Counted from the stretch's first letter, positions 7,862-16,500 are shown. The stretch: DNA of 20,038 nucleotides from an uncultured Rubrobacteraceae bacterium (GCA_902806105.1 CADCVI010000230.1:1-20038), one strand, 5' to 3'. The notes: a model not told the origin generated them from the sequence alone. Numbers and translations: made by a program.

Positions 7862-8895
7862 GCCCCCGGGACCACGGCCTTGATGACGGTCGTGCAGGCG
7901 TTCCCGGCCTTGGGCACGTCCTCGGGGTTGCTCAGCGTGTAGCGGAGCATCTCCCTTATGCGCTCGACCTCCTCGTCGCCGCCACGCACCACCGGGCAGT
8001 ACTCGTCCGGCTCCTCCAGCCTGCCCCTGAGCGCCCGGCGGCTCGCGCAGCCCCCCGCGCAACTCTCGACGAAGCGGCAGGGCTCGCAGGCCTTGGGCAA
8101 CTCGCGCGAACGTTCGAACTCGCGCCGATCCCAGATGCTCTTCTCCCCGTCCGCGAGGTGCGGGATGCGGGCGGCGGCCTTCGGCCAGTACGGGCACGGC
8201 GTGATCGTCCCCGCCGGCAGCGCCCGGATGCTCGTGCGACCGCAGGGGTTGCCGCGGGTCGTTTCGAGGCCCATGACCGCGTTGACCAGAGGCTCGCTGC
8301 ACACCACCACGGGACCGGCGGCGAAAAGGTTGGCGAAGCCCCGCCAGAACTCCTCGTAGGAGAGGGTGAACTCCTCGCCCGCGACGGGCTGGTAGACGTT
8401 GACTCGCAGGTCCACCCCAAGGCTTGATGCGAACCGCGACAGATCCTCCATCTTGTCGTAGTTCGTGTTCATCATGACCGCGGCCACGGCGACGGGGATG
8501 CCCAGCCGCTTGCACCGCTCCACCGACTCCAGCGCCGTCTCCCAGGAGCCCGGACCGCGAAACTCGTCCATCTCGGCCTTGGTGGGGAAGTCGAAGGAGA
8601 GCTCGACGGAGTGGAAGCCCGAGAGCTCCTCGTCGGTGAGCATGCCCAGGCTGTAGCCGTTCGAGGTGATCGCGGTCTTGACCCCCCGCTCCCTGAACAG
8701 GGCGAGCATCTCCCGGTACTCCGGGTGCACCCCGTTCTCGCCGACCCCGAGGTTGACCGAGCCCACGTCGAGGTTGTCGAGGATCCCCTCGACCTCGCCG
8801 ACGGAGAGCCTCTGGCGCTCCAGCGTGGGCCGGTAGCAGTGCGCGCACGCCAGGTTGCACTCGTTTGTCAGTCCTATACCCACGGCTACCGGCAC
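7858..8895 (-). CDS. radical SAM/SPASM-domain protein
   Basis: A 345-residue radical SAM enzyme. CNLACAHC near residue 13 is the CxxxCxxC motif for the [4Fe-4S] cluster that cleaves SAM. The usual GGE SAM motif appears as GVGENG. The C-terminal part has NPCGR, TPCPYW, then CEPCRFVESCAGGC (C-x2-C-x5-C-x3-C) and a final EYCP, which is a SPASM/Twitch auxiliary cluster region. SPASM proteins often modify peptides, but others act on small molecules. No N-terminal peptide-recognition domain and no nearby precursor peptide are seen. The GTG start at 8895 has GAGGAG 9 nt upstream; a GTG at 8883 would leave fewer residues before the cluster motif. First gene of the coupled four-gene operon. The substrate is unknown. 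Confidence 0.9.
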   Translation of the reverse strand: MPVAVGIGLTNECNLACAHCYRPTLERQRLSVGEVEGILDNLDVGSVNLGVGENGVHPEYREMLALFRERGVKTAITSNGYSLGMLTDEELSGFHSVELSFDFPTKAEMDEFRGPGSWETALESVERCKRLGIPVAVAAVMMNTNYDKMEDLSRFASSLGVDLRVNVYQPVAGEEFTLSYEEFWRGFANLFAAGPVVVCSEPLVNAVMGLETTRGNPCGRTSIRALPAGTITPCPYWPKAAARIPHLADGEKSIWDRREFERSRELPKACEPCRFVESCAGGCASRRALRGRLEEPDEYCPVVRGGDEEVERIREMLRYTLSNPEDVPKAGNACTTVIKAVVPGA

Positions 8896-8927
8896 GTCGC
8901 CACGCTCCTCACCAAATTTTTCGAGCT

Positions 8928-8933
8928 AGTTTA
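8928..8933 (-). promoter_or_regulatory. candidate -10 box for the radical SAM operon
   Basis: TAAACT (TAnnnT type) sits 32 nt before the GTG start, in the only AT-rich patch of the 107-nt gap. The best -35 at 18-nt spacing is TTCGTA, a poor match, so support is limited. Confidence 0.3.
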
Positions 8934-9002
8934 AAGATGTCGTCTCTCTTCTACGAACGCTGCGCTTCCGGGGATCAAGCGTCGACGACCGAAAGATCGG
9001 CT

Positions 9003-9824
9003 TCAGCGCCGGACCGCGACCACCTCCAGGTACTCGCTCGGCACAACCATCGTCTCGTCCTCCGAACGGTTGAACCGACTCACGAGGTTTGCGATCTCGC
9101 CCTCGAGCTTCTTCCGTTCCGCGCCCCCGATCTTCTCGAAGGTCTGCCGGGTGGGGCCGAGGTCGTTTCTGAGCACGTCAATATAGTGCCCGACGGATCT
9201 GTAACGGAACACGAAGTTGCGGCGCGAGACCTCGAAAGAGGCGACCCCGTCCCCGAGCAACTGATGCAGCCGTTCCTCGGTCCCCCACAGGGCGGGAGGC
9301 TGGAACCCTTGCGGAAGGTCCGCATACCGGCCGAAGAGCCCGGACAACTCGCTCGCAAAGCCCTCGGGGGTCCAATTGGCGAGTCCTATACGCCCGCCGG
9401 TCGCGCACACCCTCAGAAGCTCGGAGGCGGCCCTCTCCTGATCCGGCGCGAACATCACCCCTACGGTGGAGAGGACAGCGTCGAAGGAGGCGTCGGGGAA
9501 GGGGAGCTCTTCGGCGTCGCCTTCCCGGAAACGGACCTCCAGGCGCTCGGCCGCCGCCCGCTCACGCCCCCTCTCCAGAAGCGCCGGGATGTAGTCCACG
9601 CCGGTCACGGCGCAGGAGCGGCGGGCGGCGGCAAGCGCGGTGTTCCCGCTCCCGGTCGCCACATCCAGGACCCTCCAGCCAGGGCGAAGATCCGCGGCCT
9701 CGCAGAGCAGCTCGCCCATGACGAGCAGGGGAGCACCGAACGCCGCGTAGTCACCTGAAGCCCAGGCCGTCCTCTGGCGCTCCTTGATCGCCGCCAGTTC
9801 CACCCCTAGAGGTTGCGCGTCCAA
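9003..9824 (-). CDS. class I SAM-dependent methyltransferase
   Basis: A 273-residue UbiE/Methyltransf_11-like enzyme, read from a TTG at 9824 that has GGGAGGG 8 nt upstream. The GTG at 9845 would add seven residues but has no ribosome site. Motif I is VLDVATGSGN (52-61). The acidic end of the second strand is in GVDY, and FREGDAEELPFPDASFDAVL holds motifs II/III. The N-terminal RQRTAWASGDYAAFGAP helix and PEGFASELSGLFGRY cap match a family common in actinomycetes. The substrate is unknown. It is separated by about 180 nt from folD and 107 nt from the radical SAM gene, so it is probably transcribed alone, though it shares the strand with both. Confidence 0.85.
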   Translation of the reverse strand: MDAQPLGVELAAIKERQRTAWASGDYAAFGAPLLVMGELLCEAADLRPGWRVLDVATGSGNTALAAARRSCAVTGVDYIPALLERGRERAAAERLEVRFREGDAEELPFPDASFDAVLSTVGVMFAPDQERAASELLRVCATGGRIGLANWTPEGFASELSGLFGRYADLPQGFQPPALWGTEERLHQLLGDGVASFEVSRRNFVFRYRSVGHYIDVLRNDLGPTRQTFEKIGGAERKKLEGEIANLVSRFNRSEDETMVVPSEYLEVVAVRR

Positions 9825-10004
9825 ACGTTCGTCCCTCCCTACCACTTGGTCATAGAGCCGTCGACACCGAGAACCCGAACCAGAAAATAGCAGAAACCGG
9901 GAACATCAGGAACGCGAAGCAGTGCTGTCCGCCGGTACAAGAACGCGGCGGCAGAGGCTCAAGGGGCACGATGCTCCCTCCGTACGTGCTCCAGACCTTC
10001 TACC

Positions 10005-10020
10005 CCGACGGTTCGGTCGG
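10005..10020 (-). terminator. weak hairpin after folD
   Basis: CCGAC/GTCGG arms (10005-10009 and 10016-10020) with a 6-nt loop lie 8 nt past the folD stop. The stem is only 5 bp and no T-run follows, so a terminator role is tentative. Confidence 0.3.
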
Positions 10021-10027
10021 TGCGCCC

Positions 10028-10888
10028 CTAAACCTCCGCCGGCGTCGCTACGGCCCGCGCCGCCTGCAAGGTGTTGTAGAGGAGCATCGCGCGGGTCATC
10101 GGGCCGACGCCGCCGGGCACGGGTGAGATCATCGAGGCGACCGGCTCGACCTCCTCGAACCGGACGTCCCCGACGAGGCCCCCGCCCTCCTTGCCGTGGA
10201 TGCCGACGTCCACCACCACGGCCCCCTCCCGGACGTGCTCGGCCCCTACAAACTCGCGCTGCCCGGCGGCGACGACCAGGATCTCCGCCCGCCGCGTCAC
10301 CGCCACCAGATCCCGGGTGCGCGAATGACAGACCGTGACGGTCGCGTTCTCCCGGAGCAAAAGCTGCGCGAGCGGCTTCCCGACGAGGCTTGAGCGCCCG
10401 ACCACCACCGCCTCGCGGCCCTCCATCTCCACCCCGTTCCGCCTGAGGAGCTGTATCACCCCGTGGGGCGTACAGGGCAGCAGGCTCGGCAGGCCGACGG
10501 CGAGCCTCCCGGCGCTCAAGGGGCTCAACCCGTCCACATCCTTCGAGGGGTCGATGGCCGAGACGAGGGGCGTGGCGTCCAGTCCCCCGGGGAGCGGGAG
10601 CTGGATAAAGAAGCCGGAGATGTCGGGGTCGGCGTTGGACCGTTCGACGAGCGCGGAGATCTCCTCGCGCGAGGTCTCCGCGCCGAGGCGGTGGACCCTC
10701 GAATCTATGCCGACCTCGGCGCAGTCGCGCTCCTTCATGCGGACGTAGGTCGCGGATGCACCGTCGTCGCCGACGAGGACGACGTCGAGGCGCGGGCGGA
10801 CGCCGAGCCGCGCGAGACCGGCTACCCCTTCCGCCACCTCCGCCCGTATCTCGGCGGCGACCGCTCTTCCGTCCAGGATGCTTGCCAT
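10028..10888 (-). CDS. folD: bifunctional methylenetetrahydrofolate dehydrogenase/cyclohydrolase
   Basis: A 286-residue FolD, the normal length. It interconverts 5,10-methylene-THF, methenyl-THF and 10-formyl-THF using NADP in the cytosol, feeding purine and formyl-Met synthesis. YVRMKE carries the catalytic Tyr and Lys. GFFIQLPLP and DPSKDVDG line the folate site, and PCTPHG follows. GRSSLVGKPLAQLL is the dinucleotide-binding loop and PVPGGVGPMT is the C-terminal signature, so all family motifs are intact. ATG at 10888 lies 10 nt after the ppaC stop with only a weak AGGG ribosome site, which suggests co-transcription with ppaC. Confidence 0.97.
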   Translation of the reverse strand: MASILDGRAVAAEIRAEVAEGVAGLARLGVRPRLDVVLVGDDGASATYVRMKERDCAEVGIDSRVHRLGAETSREEISALVERSNADPDISGFFIQLPLPGGLDATPLVSAIDPSKDVDGLSPLSAGRLAVGLPSLLPCTPHGVIQLLRRNGVEMEGREAVVVGRSSLVGKPLAQLLLRENATVTVCHSRTRDLVAVTRRAEILVVAAGQREFVGAEHVREGAVVVDVGIHGKEGGGLVGDVRFEEVEPVASMISPVPGGVGPMTRAMLLYNTLQAARAVATPAEV

Positions 10889-10898
10889 TACAAGGACC

Positions 10899-12521
10899 CT
10901 AAAAGGCCGCGAGGAGCCTGGGCGCTACCTGCTTCTTGCGGCTCATCACGCCCGGCAGGTCTATGACGCGGTCCTTGGCCTTCTTGTCGAAGGCGCGCTC
11001 CACGATCGCGCACTCCCCGGCGCACAGAAGCTCCGTCCCCTGCCCGATGATGTCCGTAACCATCAGCGCCGCGAACAGGTAGGCGTTCTGCTGTCGGACG
11101 CTCTCCAGCGCATTCATCAACTCCTCCTTGCGCTCCAGAAGGCCGGTCCCGACGGTCTCGATCTGCGACACGCTCATCTTCTCGCCGGAGTCCGTCGCGT
11201 ACTCCTTCAGGTCGCGGTCCACGATCTCCTCGGGGGTGAGACCCGAGACGTCCGACGAGGCCTCGAACATCTCCATCCCGAACTGCTGGGCGTCGACGCC
11301 CAGGAACCCCTCTAGGTAGCGCACCACCTCGTGGTCGCGCTCGGTCGTCGTCGGGGAGTTGAGGATGACCGTGTCCGAGAGGACGGCGGCGAGCAGCATC
11401 CCCGCCGAGGGTTCGCTCGGCTCCAGGCCGTTCGCGCGGAAGCGCTCCACCACCAGCGTCGCCGTCGAGCCCACGGGGTCGAAGGTCGCCGGTATCGGGG
11501 TGCTCGTCTGCACGTCGCCGATGTGGTGGTGGTCCAGGATCTCCACGACCTGCGCCTGCTCCACCCCCGGCACGCTCTGCCCCCTCTCGGCGTGGTCCAC
11601 GAGCGCCACGCGCCTCGGCTCGGGGTTCAAGAGGTCCGTCCTCGTCACGATGCCGATGGGCCTGTTGTCGCCGTCCACGGCGATCGCCGCCCGGTAGTGG
11701 ACCTCCATAACCCGGTCGGTAATGTCCGTGATCAGCTCGTCCGGGTCGACCGTCAGGGGATCCTCGGCCATAACCTCCCAGCACGGGACGGAGAGCTGGA
11801 TCATGCGGCTCGTCACGTAAGAGTCCAGCGGGCTCAGGACGACGGTCGTCCCCTTCTGCTCCGCGAACCGAAGGACGTCCTCGTCCGGCCTCACCCCGTT
11901 GGAGATGACCAGGACACCGGCGCCGATCTCTATCGCCTTGCGCTGTCCGTCGGGCCTGTTGCCGATGACCACGATGTCGCCGGGGTCCATCTGCTGGCCC
12001 ATGGAGTCGACGCTCATCGAGATGACCCAGAGCTTCCCTCCGGCCTCCTTGTCCTCCCCGGCGAGAAGCTCGCCCTCCAGGACCTCGACCATCCCGCCCA
12101 CAGAGACCGGCGTCTCGGCGAAGGTCGAGGGCTCCCTCGACTCGCGCATGTACATCCTGGCCAGGCCCCGCTCCGTCACGATCCCGACGAGCGCCCCGTC
12201 GTCGTCCACGATGGGCACCTGGCTTATGTCCCTCTGCGCCATCGCGAGCCCGACGTTGCGTAGAGGATCATTGCGGTGGACGGTCGCGATCTCCTTGCTC
12301 ATCACGTCCTTGACCCGGAGCTTGACGTGCTTGATGAGCTTGGGCTCTTTCGCCCCGCTCCGCTCCAGCGCCCACCTCGTCTGCGCGTTGACCTCCCCGA
12401 GCCGCGCCGGAGCATAGACGTCGCCCGAGCCCAGCTTCCCCTTCAACTCCGCGTACCCGATGGCGGAAGCTATGGTGTCCGTGTCCGGATTCCGATGCCC
12501 GGTAACGTAAACGTGCGCCAA
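10899..12521 (-). CDS. ppaC: manganese-dependent inorganic pyrophosphatase with CBS and DRTGG domains
   Basis: A 540-residue family II pyrophosphatase, which hydrolyses PPi to phosphate in the cytosol. GHRNPDTDTIASAI (8-21) gives the metal ligands His9, Asp13 and Asp15. VDHAE and DHHHIGD are the further DHH ligands, and SRKKQ near the C-terminus is the DHHA2 substrate-binding motif. Between the halves lie a CBS motif (about 70-125), a DRTGG-like domain (about 170-255) and a second CBS motif, the layout of nucleotide-regulated CBS-PPases that sense AMP/ADP or diadenosine polyphosphates. The TTG start at 12521 has AAGGAG 6 nt upstream. A GTG at 12566 would add 15 residues that the family lacks. 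Upstream of folD. Confidence 0.95.
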   Translation of the reverse strand: MAHVYVTGHRNPDTDTIASAIGYAELKGKLGSGDVYAPARLGEVNAQTRWALERSGAKEPKLIKHVKLRVKDVMSKEIATVHRNDPLRNVGLAMAQRDISQVPIVDDDGALVGIVTERGLARMYMRESREPSTFAETPVSVGGMVEVLEGELLAGEDKEAGGKLWVISMSVDSMGQQMDPGDIVVIGNRPDGQRKAIEIGAGVLVISNGVRPDEDVLRFAEQKGTTVVLSPLDSYVTSRMIQLSVPCWEVMAEDPLTVDPDELITDITDRVMEVHYRAAIAVDGDNRPIGIVTRTDLLNPEPRRVALVDHAERGQSVPGVEQAQVVEILDHHHIGDVQTSTPIPATFDPVGSTATLVVERFRANGLEPSEPSAGMLLAAVLSDTVILNSPTTTERDHEVVRYLEGFLGVDAQQFGMEMFEASSDVSGLTPEEIVDRDLKEYATDSGEKMSVSQIETVGTGLLERKEELMNALESVRQQNAYLFAALMVTDIIGQGTELLCAGECAIVERAFDKKAKDRVIDLPGVMSRKKQVAPRLLAAF

Positions 12522-12527
12522 CTCTTT

Positions 12528-12533
12528 CTCCTT
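12528..12533 (-). promoter_or_regulatory. ribosome binding site fixing the ppaC TTG start
   Basis: AAGGAG lies 6 nt before the TTG at 12521, so the upstream in-frame GTG at 12566 is unlikely to be used. Confidence 0.65.
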
Positions 12534-12611
12534 TACCTTCTCACCCGAACCGAGCAGGGGCGGCACGCCACAAGGACATTACCCCAGACGAAAGGCCCTC
12601 TCTTGGGACAA

Positions 12612-12617
12612 ATTCTA
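12612..12617 (-). promoter_or_regulatory. candidate -10 box for ppaC
   Basis: TAGAAT lies about 90 nt upstream of the ppaC TTG in a short AT-rich patch. No good -35 is seen at 16-18 nt spacing, so confidence is low. Confidence 0.3.
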
Positions 12618-12835
12618 GCCAAAATCCCGCTACAAAGGAGAACCCCGGCATTTTCACCCCCTACTTCAGCCCGAAACGCCCCACGAATCCTCGCGCCCCA
12701 CCCCGAACGAGCACCCTCAAATCCCGGCCTCCCCAGACCCTCTCGGCCCCGAACGGGCGGGCTCTACGCTCCCGCCCAGGCCCCGCTCCCTCACCAGGAA
12801 AGCCCATCCCATCGACGACTCCACGCCCGGCACGG

Positions 12836-12853
12836 GTTCGTCGAACGACGATC
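12836..12853. promoter_or_regulatory. operator-like dyad
   Basis: TCGTCG-AA-CGACGA (12838-12851) is a 6-bp inverted repeat with a 2-nt centre. One more G:C pair flanks it after a single mismatch. The size suits a dimeric repressor site, but no gene starts close by and chance is possible in GC-rich DNA. Confidence 0.2.
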
Positions 12854-13352
12854 AAACGCTCTTCACCCCCGAACCACGCTTCTCCTTCGAGACCCGGGGC
12901 CAGGAGAACCCGACTAAACACCGGGCCTCGGGCCGGGAAACACGGGGAGTCGACGGTAGAATACGTCCGTACAAACAAGGGAGCAGCGTAGACACAGGGA
13001 TCAGGGACAGAGCCTTCGACGCCACCGCCCGAGCCTCCGACCGTCCAGGGAGAGCGTTCGGGCCCCCTCGACGACCGGAGGACGCCAGGCAAGACCTCGC
13101 CACACGCGCAGAAGCGAGGCACAAAAGGACAGAGCATCGACGGTACCATAACCCCGACGGGCACGGTTTCTTCGCACGGACGCCAACGCGAGAGCCCTGG
13201 CAGCGACGTCGCTCCCGCGGAGGCGTAGAACCGGGTACGCGGCGCCGGACCTCGTAGCCCCGACGAAGCCCGGCGGGACGAATTCCGGGATGAAGCGTTC
13301 CCTGAAGCCGGGTCGGCCTCTACCGGCACCCCCATACGAGAGAAGGAGAGCA

Positions 13353-13535
13353 GTGAACTTAAAGCAAGCCAACGGGCTGGGCGTGGTGCACGTCGCCATG
13401 CCCCAGATGAAGCAGACGTTCTGCGGACGTCCGATAGACCCCGACGAGTGGGTGACCACCAAGCGCGGGGCGACCTGCACCGCGTGCGCCAGGTTCGGCG
13501 CCCCGAGAGAGGCGATGGAGGAGAGCAAGGTCTGA
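13353..13535 (+). CDS. small cysteine-containing, probably zinc-binding protein
   Basis: A 60-residue protein and the only plus-strand gene. The GTG at 13353 follows AAGGAG by 4 nt. An upstream ATG at 13290 has no ribosome site. The protein has VVHVAMP with a His, then TFCGRP and, after a basic stretch, TCTACARF (CxxC). One His and three Cys in this order could bind a single zinc, as in short actinomycete proteins with a CGR...CxxC pattern such as the DUF3039 type. That relation is a resemblance only. It faces pcrA tail to tail across a hairpin. The function is unknown. Confidence 0.65.
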   Translation: MNLKQANGLGVVHVAMPQMKQTFCGRPIDPDEWVTTKRGATCTACARFGAPREAMEESKV

Positions 13536-13539
13536 ACGA

Positions 13540-13561
13540 ACCGGGAGGTCCCCCGCCCGGT
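13540..13561. terminator. bidirectional hairpin between convergent genes
   Basis: ACCGGG (13540-13545) pairs with CCCGGT (13556-13561) across a 10-nt loop, 5 nt after the small gene's stop and 5 nt past the pcrA stop on the other strand. The placement between converging genes suggests shared termination, although no T-run is present. Confidence 0.5.
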
Positions 13562-13566
13562 GCCGC

Positions 13567-16500
13567 CTACACCTTGCTCAGGGGTGCTATCTCGGGTACG
13601 AGGGTCTTCTGCTCCGCGCCGAAGCGGATAACGACCTTGCCAGCCGAGGCCTCGACGACCTCCCCGATACCGAACTTCGCGTGCCGGACCTTCTCACCCG
13701 GCGCGTAGGAAGAGGCCCCCGGGGAGGCGGCGGGCGCGCTGCTCCGTCTACGGCCGAAACCGCCGCCAGCGGCGCTCCCCCATCCGCCGGACCTCCCCCC
13801 GAGGCCGCCGCGCGACGCACCGGGGACGGAGCCCGCCTTGAGCTCCTCGGGTATCTCCAGCAGGAAGCGGCTGGGCATCTTCGGCTCGGACTCCCCGTAC
13901 ATGGACCGGATCCTCGCGTAGGAGAGCGTCAGGGCCTTTCTGGCGCGCGTGATACCGACGTAGAAGAGCCTCCGCTCCTCCTCCAGGTTCTGCTCGTCCA
14001 AAGACCGCGAGTGCGGGAAGGTCCCCTCCTCCATCCCCACGATAAACACGTAGTCGTACTCCAGACCCTTCGCGTTGTGGAGCGTCATCAACGTCGCCCG
14101 CCCCTCGCCCGTCAGCTTGTCCGCCTCGGAGAACAACGCCTGATCCTGCAAGAACCCTTCCAGGCTAGGTTCGGGCTCCACCCGCTCGTACTCGACGGCG
14201 GCGTTCACGAGCTCCACCAGGTTCTCCAGACGAGACTCGGCCTCCACCGTGGCCTCGGACAAGAGCTCCGCCCGGTAGCCCGACTCGTCCAGCGCGGCCC
14301 CGAGAAGCTCGCTCGGCCCTATCTCCTTCGCCGCGACCCGCAGGCCCTCGAAGAGCTCGTGGACCTTCGCGCAGGCCTTCCTCGCAGCCCCCGAGAGCCC
14401 CGCCTCCTCGGCCTCCGTGAGGGCGTCGTAGACCGAGATGCCCTGACGGTTAGCGTACTGCTGCAACCTCCCGACCGAGGTCGCCCCAAGGCCCCTCTTC
14501 GGTACGTTTATGATCCTCTCCAAGGAGACCCCATCGCTCGGGTTCGAGATTACGGAGAGGTAAGCCATCGCGTCCTTGATCTCCGCCCGCTCGTAGAACT
14601 TCACCCCGCCGACGATCTGGTACGGGACCCCCTCCCGGACCAGCACGTCCTCCAGCGTCCGGCTCTGAGCGTTCGTCCGGTAAAACACCGCGACGTCCCG
14701 CAACGACTTCCCCGAATCGACGACCCGCTGCACCTCCGACACCACGAACCGCGCCTCCGCGTAATCGTCGGCGGCGGTGAACAGGCGGATCCTCTCCCCC
14801 TCCTCACCAGCCGTCCACAACTCCTTGTGCTTGCGCGACGAGTTGTTCGCCACCACGGCGTTCGCGGCGTTCAAGATCGTCTGGGTGGAACGGTAATTCT
14901 GCTCCAGCTTGACGACCTTCGACTCCGGATAATCCCGCTCGAAATTCAATATGTTCGAAATATCGGCTCCACGCCAACTATAGACCGAATTGTGGGTAAC
15001 GATGCCGTTAGCGACGAAGTTGTGCGTACCTTCGACGTCAAGATCGTAAACCGGCCCGTCAAGGTCCACGCGCTCTACGCGCTCTACAATGTCGTATCCC
15101 CCATCGGCCGTGAACATCGCCATTCCAGGACGCACTGCGGAGGCGGGAACGAACGGCAGAGATTTCCCCTCGACGATCTCACCGCTATCCGAGCCTAGGC
15201 GAGCTACGCGCTGAACGGACACTTCGAGGACAGAACGAATACGCTCCACGATCTTCATGGCATCTCCATAATCTCTGAAGCAGGATTCGTAGCGCCAACT
15301 TGAAGACCCAGCCTTGGCCTTCCGAACACTGAGGCCGAGGCTCTCCAGAGCTGTGCGCCCCTCTTCGTCCCGCCCGACCATCGAGAGCCGGTGCATCGGC
15401 GTCTTGCCGCGCCTATCCCCGCACAAGGTGACCACAATGTTTCGACGTCGGCCCGTGAAGCTTTGCGGCAGGTAGTGCGGGGTCTCCGGGCTCAACCCGG
15501 AGTCATCGAGCAAACGACGCCCACCCTCCTCACAATCGACGGCCGCGAAGACCCTATCTATAAGTTCTTGGTTGGCCACGAGACCATTATCGGAGCCTGC
15601 ACGGGCCATAAACGGTAGCGTCGGGAGCTGGTATTTCATGGAGATCAGCGCCTCGTCGGTGCGCGCCTCAGCCTCGGTCCGATGGGTAGAGACCACCCAG
15701 GTCGCGTCCGCGTGCTCCGCCCTTGAGCGCTGTACATAACCGACCACGGGCTTGACCTGCCCGTTGGTGTAGGTGCGCGAGGTTCCGACGCGGAAACCCA
15801 CCCCACGCTTGCGCATCAGGTAGGTCATATGCATCTGGGGCGTAAGGCCAAGCTTGTAGCCCGCGAAGTGGACGTGCTCCGGGGTAGAGACGATGCGTCG
15901 TCCGCCGGTTGTCGAGAGCTCCACGCCCTCTGAACGGTCGGATCTCGAAACCCTCGCTACACGTGCCGGGCGGAAGTCGCCGCTGCCGAAGCAGGACAAC
16001 ACCTCGTCACCCGCAACGACCTTCTCTATGGGCCTCGTCGACCCGTCGGCCATCGAGACAGGTGTTCCACTGACCAGACACTGATCGTCGTCGCCGACTA
16101 CGCACAGGTTGCGGCTTGCGGCGGCCAGGGTGTTGACGAGGCGGTACTGGGCATGGTTCGTGTCCTGGTACTCGTCGACGTGGATGTACTTGAAGCGGCG
16201 CTGGTAGCGTTCGCGGACCTCGGGGAAGACCTCTAGCAGGGCTACCGTCTGCATGATGAGGTCGTCGAAGTCCATGGCGTTGTTCTCGTAGAGGCGCTTC
16301 TGATACAGGTCGTAGACCTCGGCCACGTTCTCGGCCATGTAGCCCTCGGTCCGGGTGAGGTAATCGTGGGCGTCGAGGAGGCGGTTCTTGGCGTCCGAGA
16401 TCTGGGCCTGGAACGAGCGCGGGTTGAAGCGCTTCGGGTCCTTGCCGAGCTCTACGATGCAGCGGCGGACGAGGCGTACCTGGTCCCCCCCGTCGTAGAT

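Larger units (their letters stand above)
12522..13352. other. long stretch with no convincing gene
   Basis: Between the divergent ppaC and the small plus-strand gene lie about 830 bases. Its open frames have no ribosome sites and no family resemblance. The first part is strikingly C-rich on the plus strand (60 C against 25 G over 12661-12780 by my count), and the later part is richer in A and G. I see no tRNA, tmRNA, RNase P or SRP RNA landmarks. It holds the candidate ppaC promoter, a dyad near 12838 and a pair of short direct repeats. It may be a decayed gene, a long leader or an unannotated RNA. Confidence 0.5.

Noticed and set aside
8896..9002. Possible RiPP precursor before the SPASM gene
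   Set aside because: Only a 15-codon TTG frame without Cys, Gly repeats or leader motif is present in the gap.
9971..10123. Plus-strand frame of about 50 codons beginning MLPPYVLQTFYPDG
   Set aside because: It has no ribosome site and most of it runs antisense through the 3' end of folD.
12661..13335. Minus-strand open frame of 224 codons in the gene-free stretch
   Set aside because: There is no ribosome site before its ATG and no family motif. About a quarter of its first 90 third codon positions are A or T by my count, and the product is a Gly/Arg/Ser-rich string. It is best explained as open by GC bias.
12600..13350. RNase P, tmRNA or SRP RNA in the long gap
   Set aside because: I looked for the conserved landmarks on both strands and found none.
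13681..15198. Plus-strand open frame of 505 codons opposite pcrA
   Set aside because: It is antisense to conserved helicase motifs; long antisense frames are normal in high-GC DNA.
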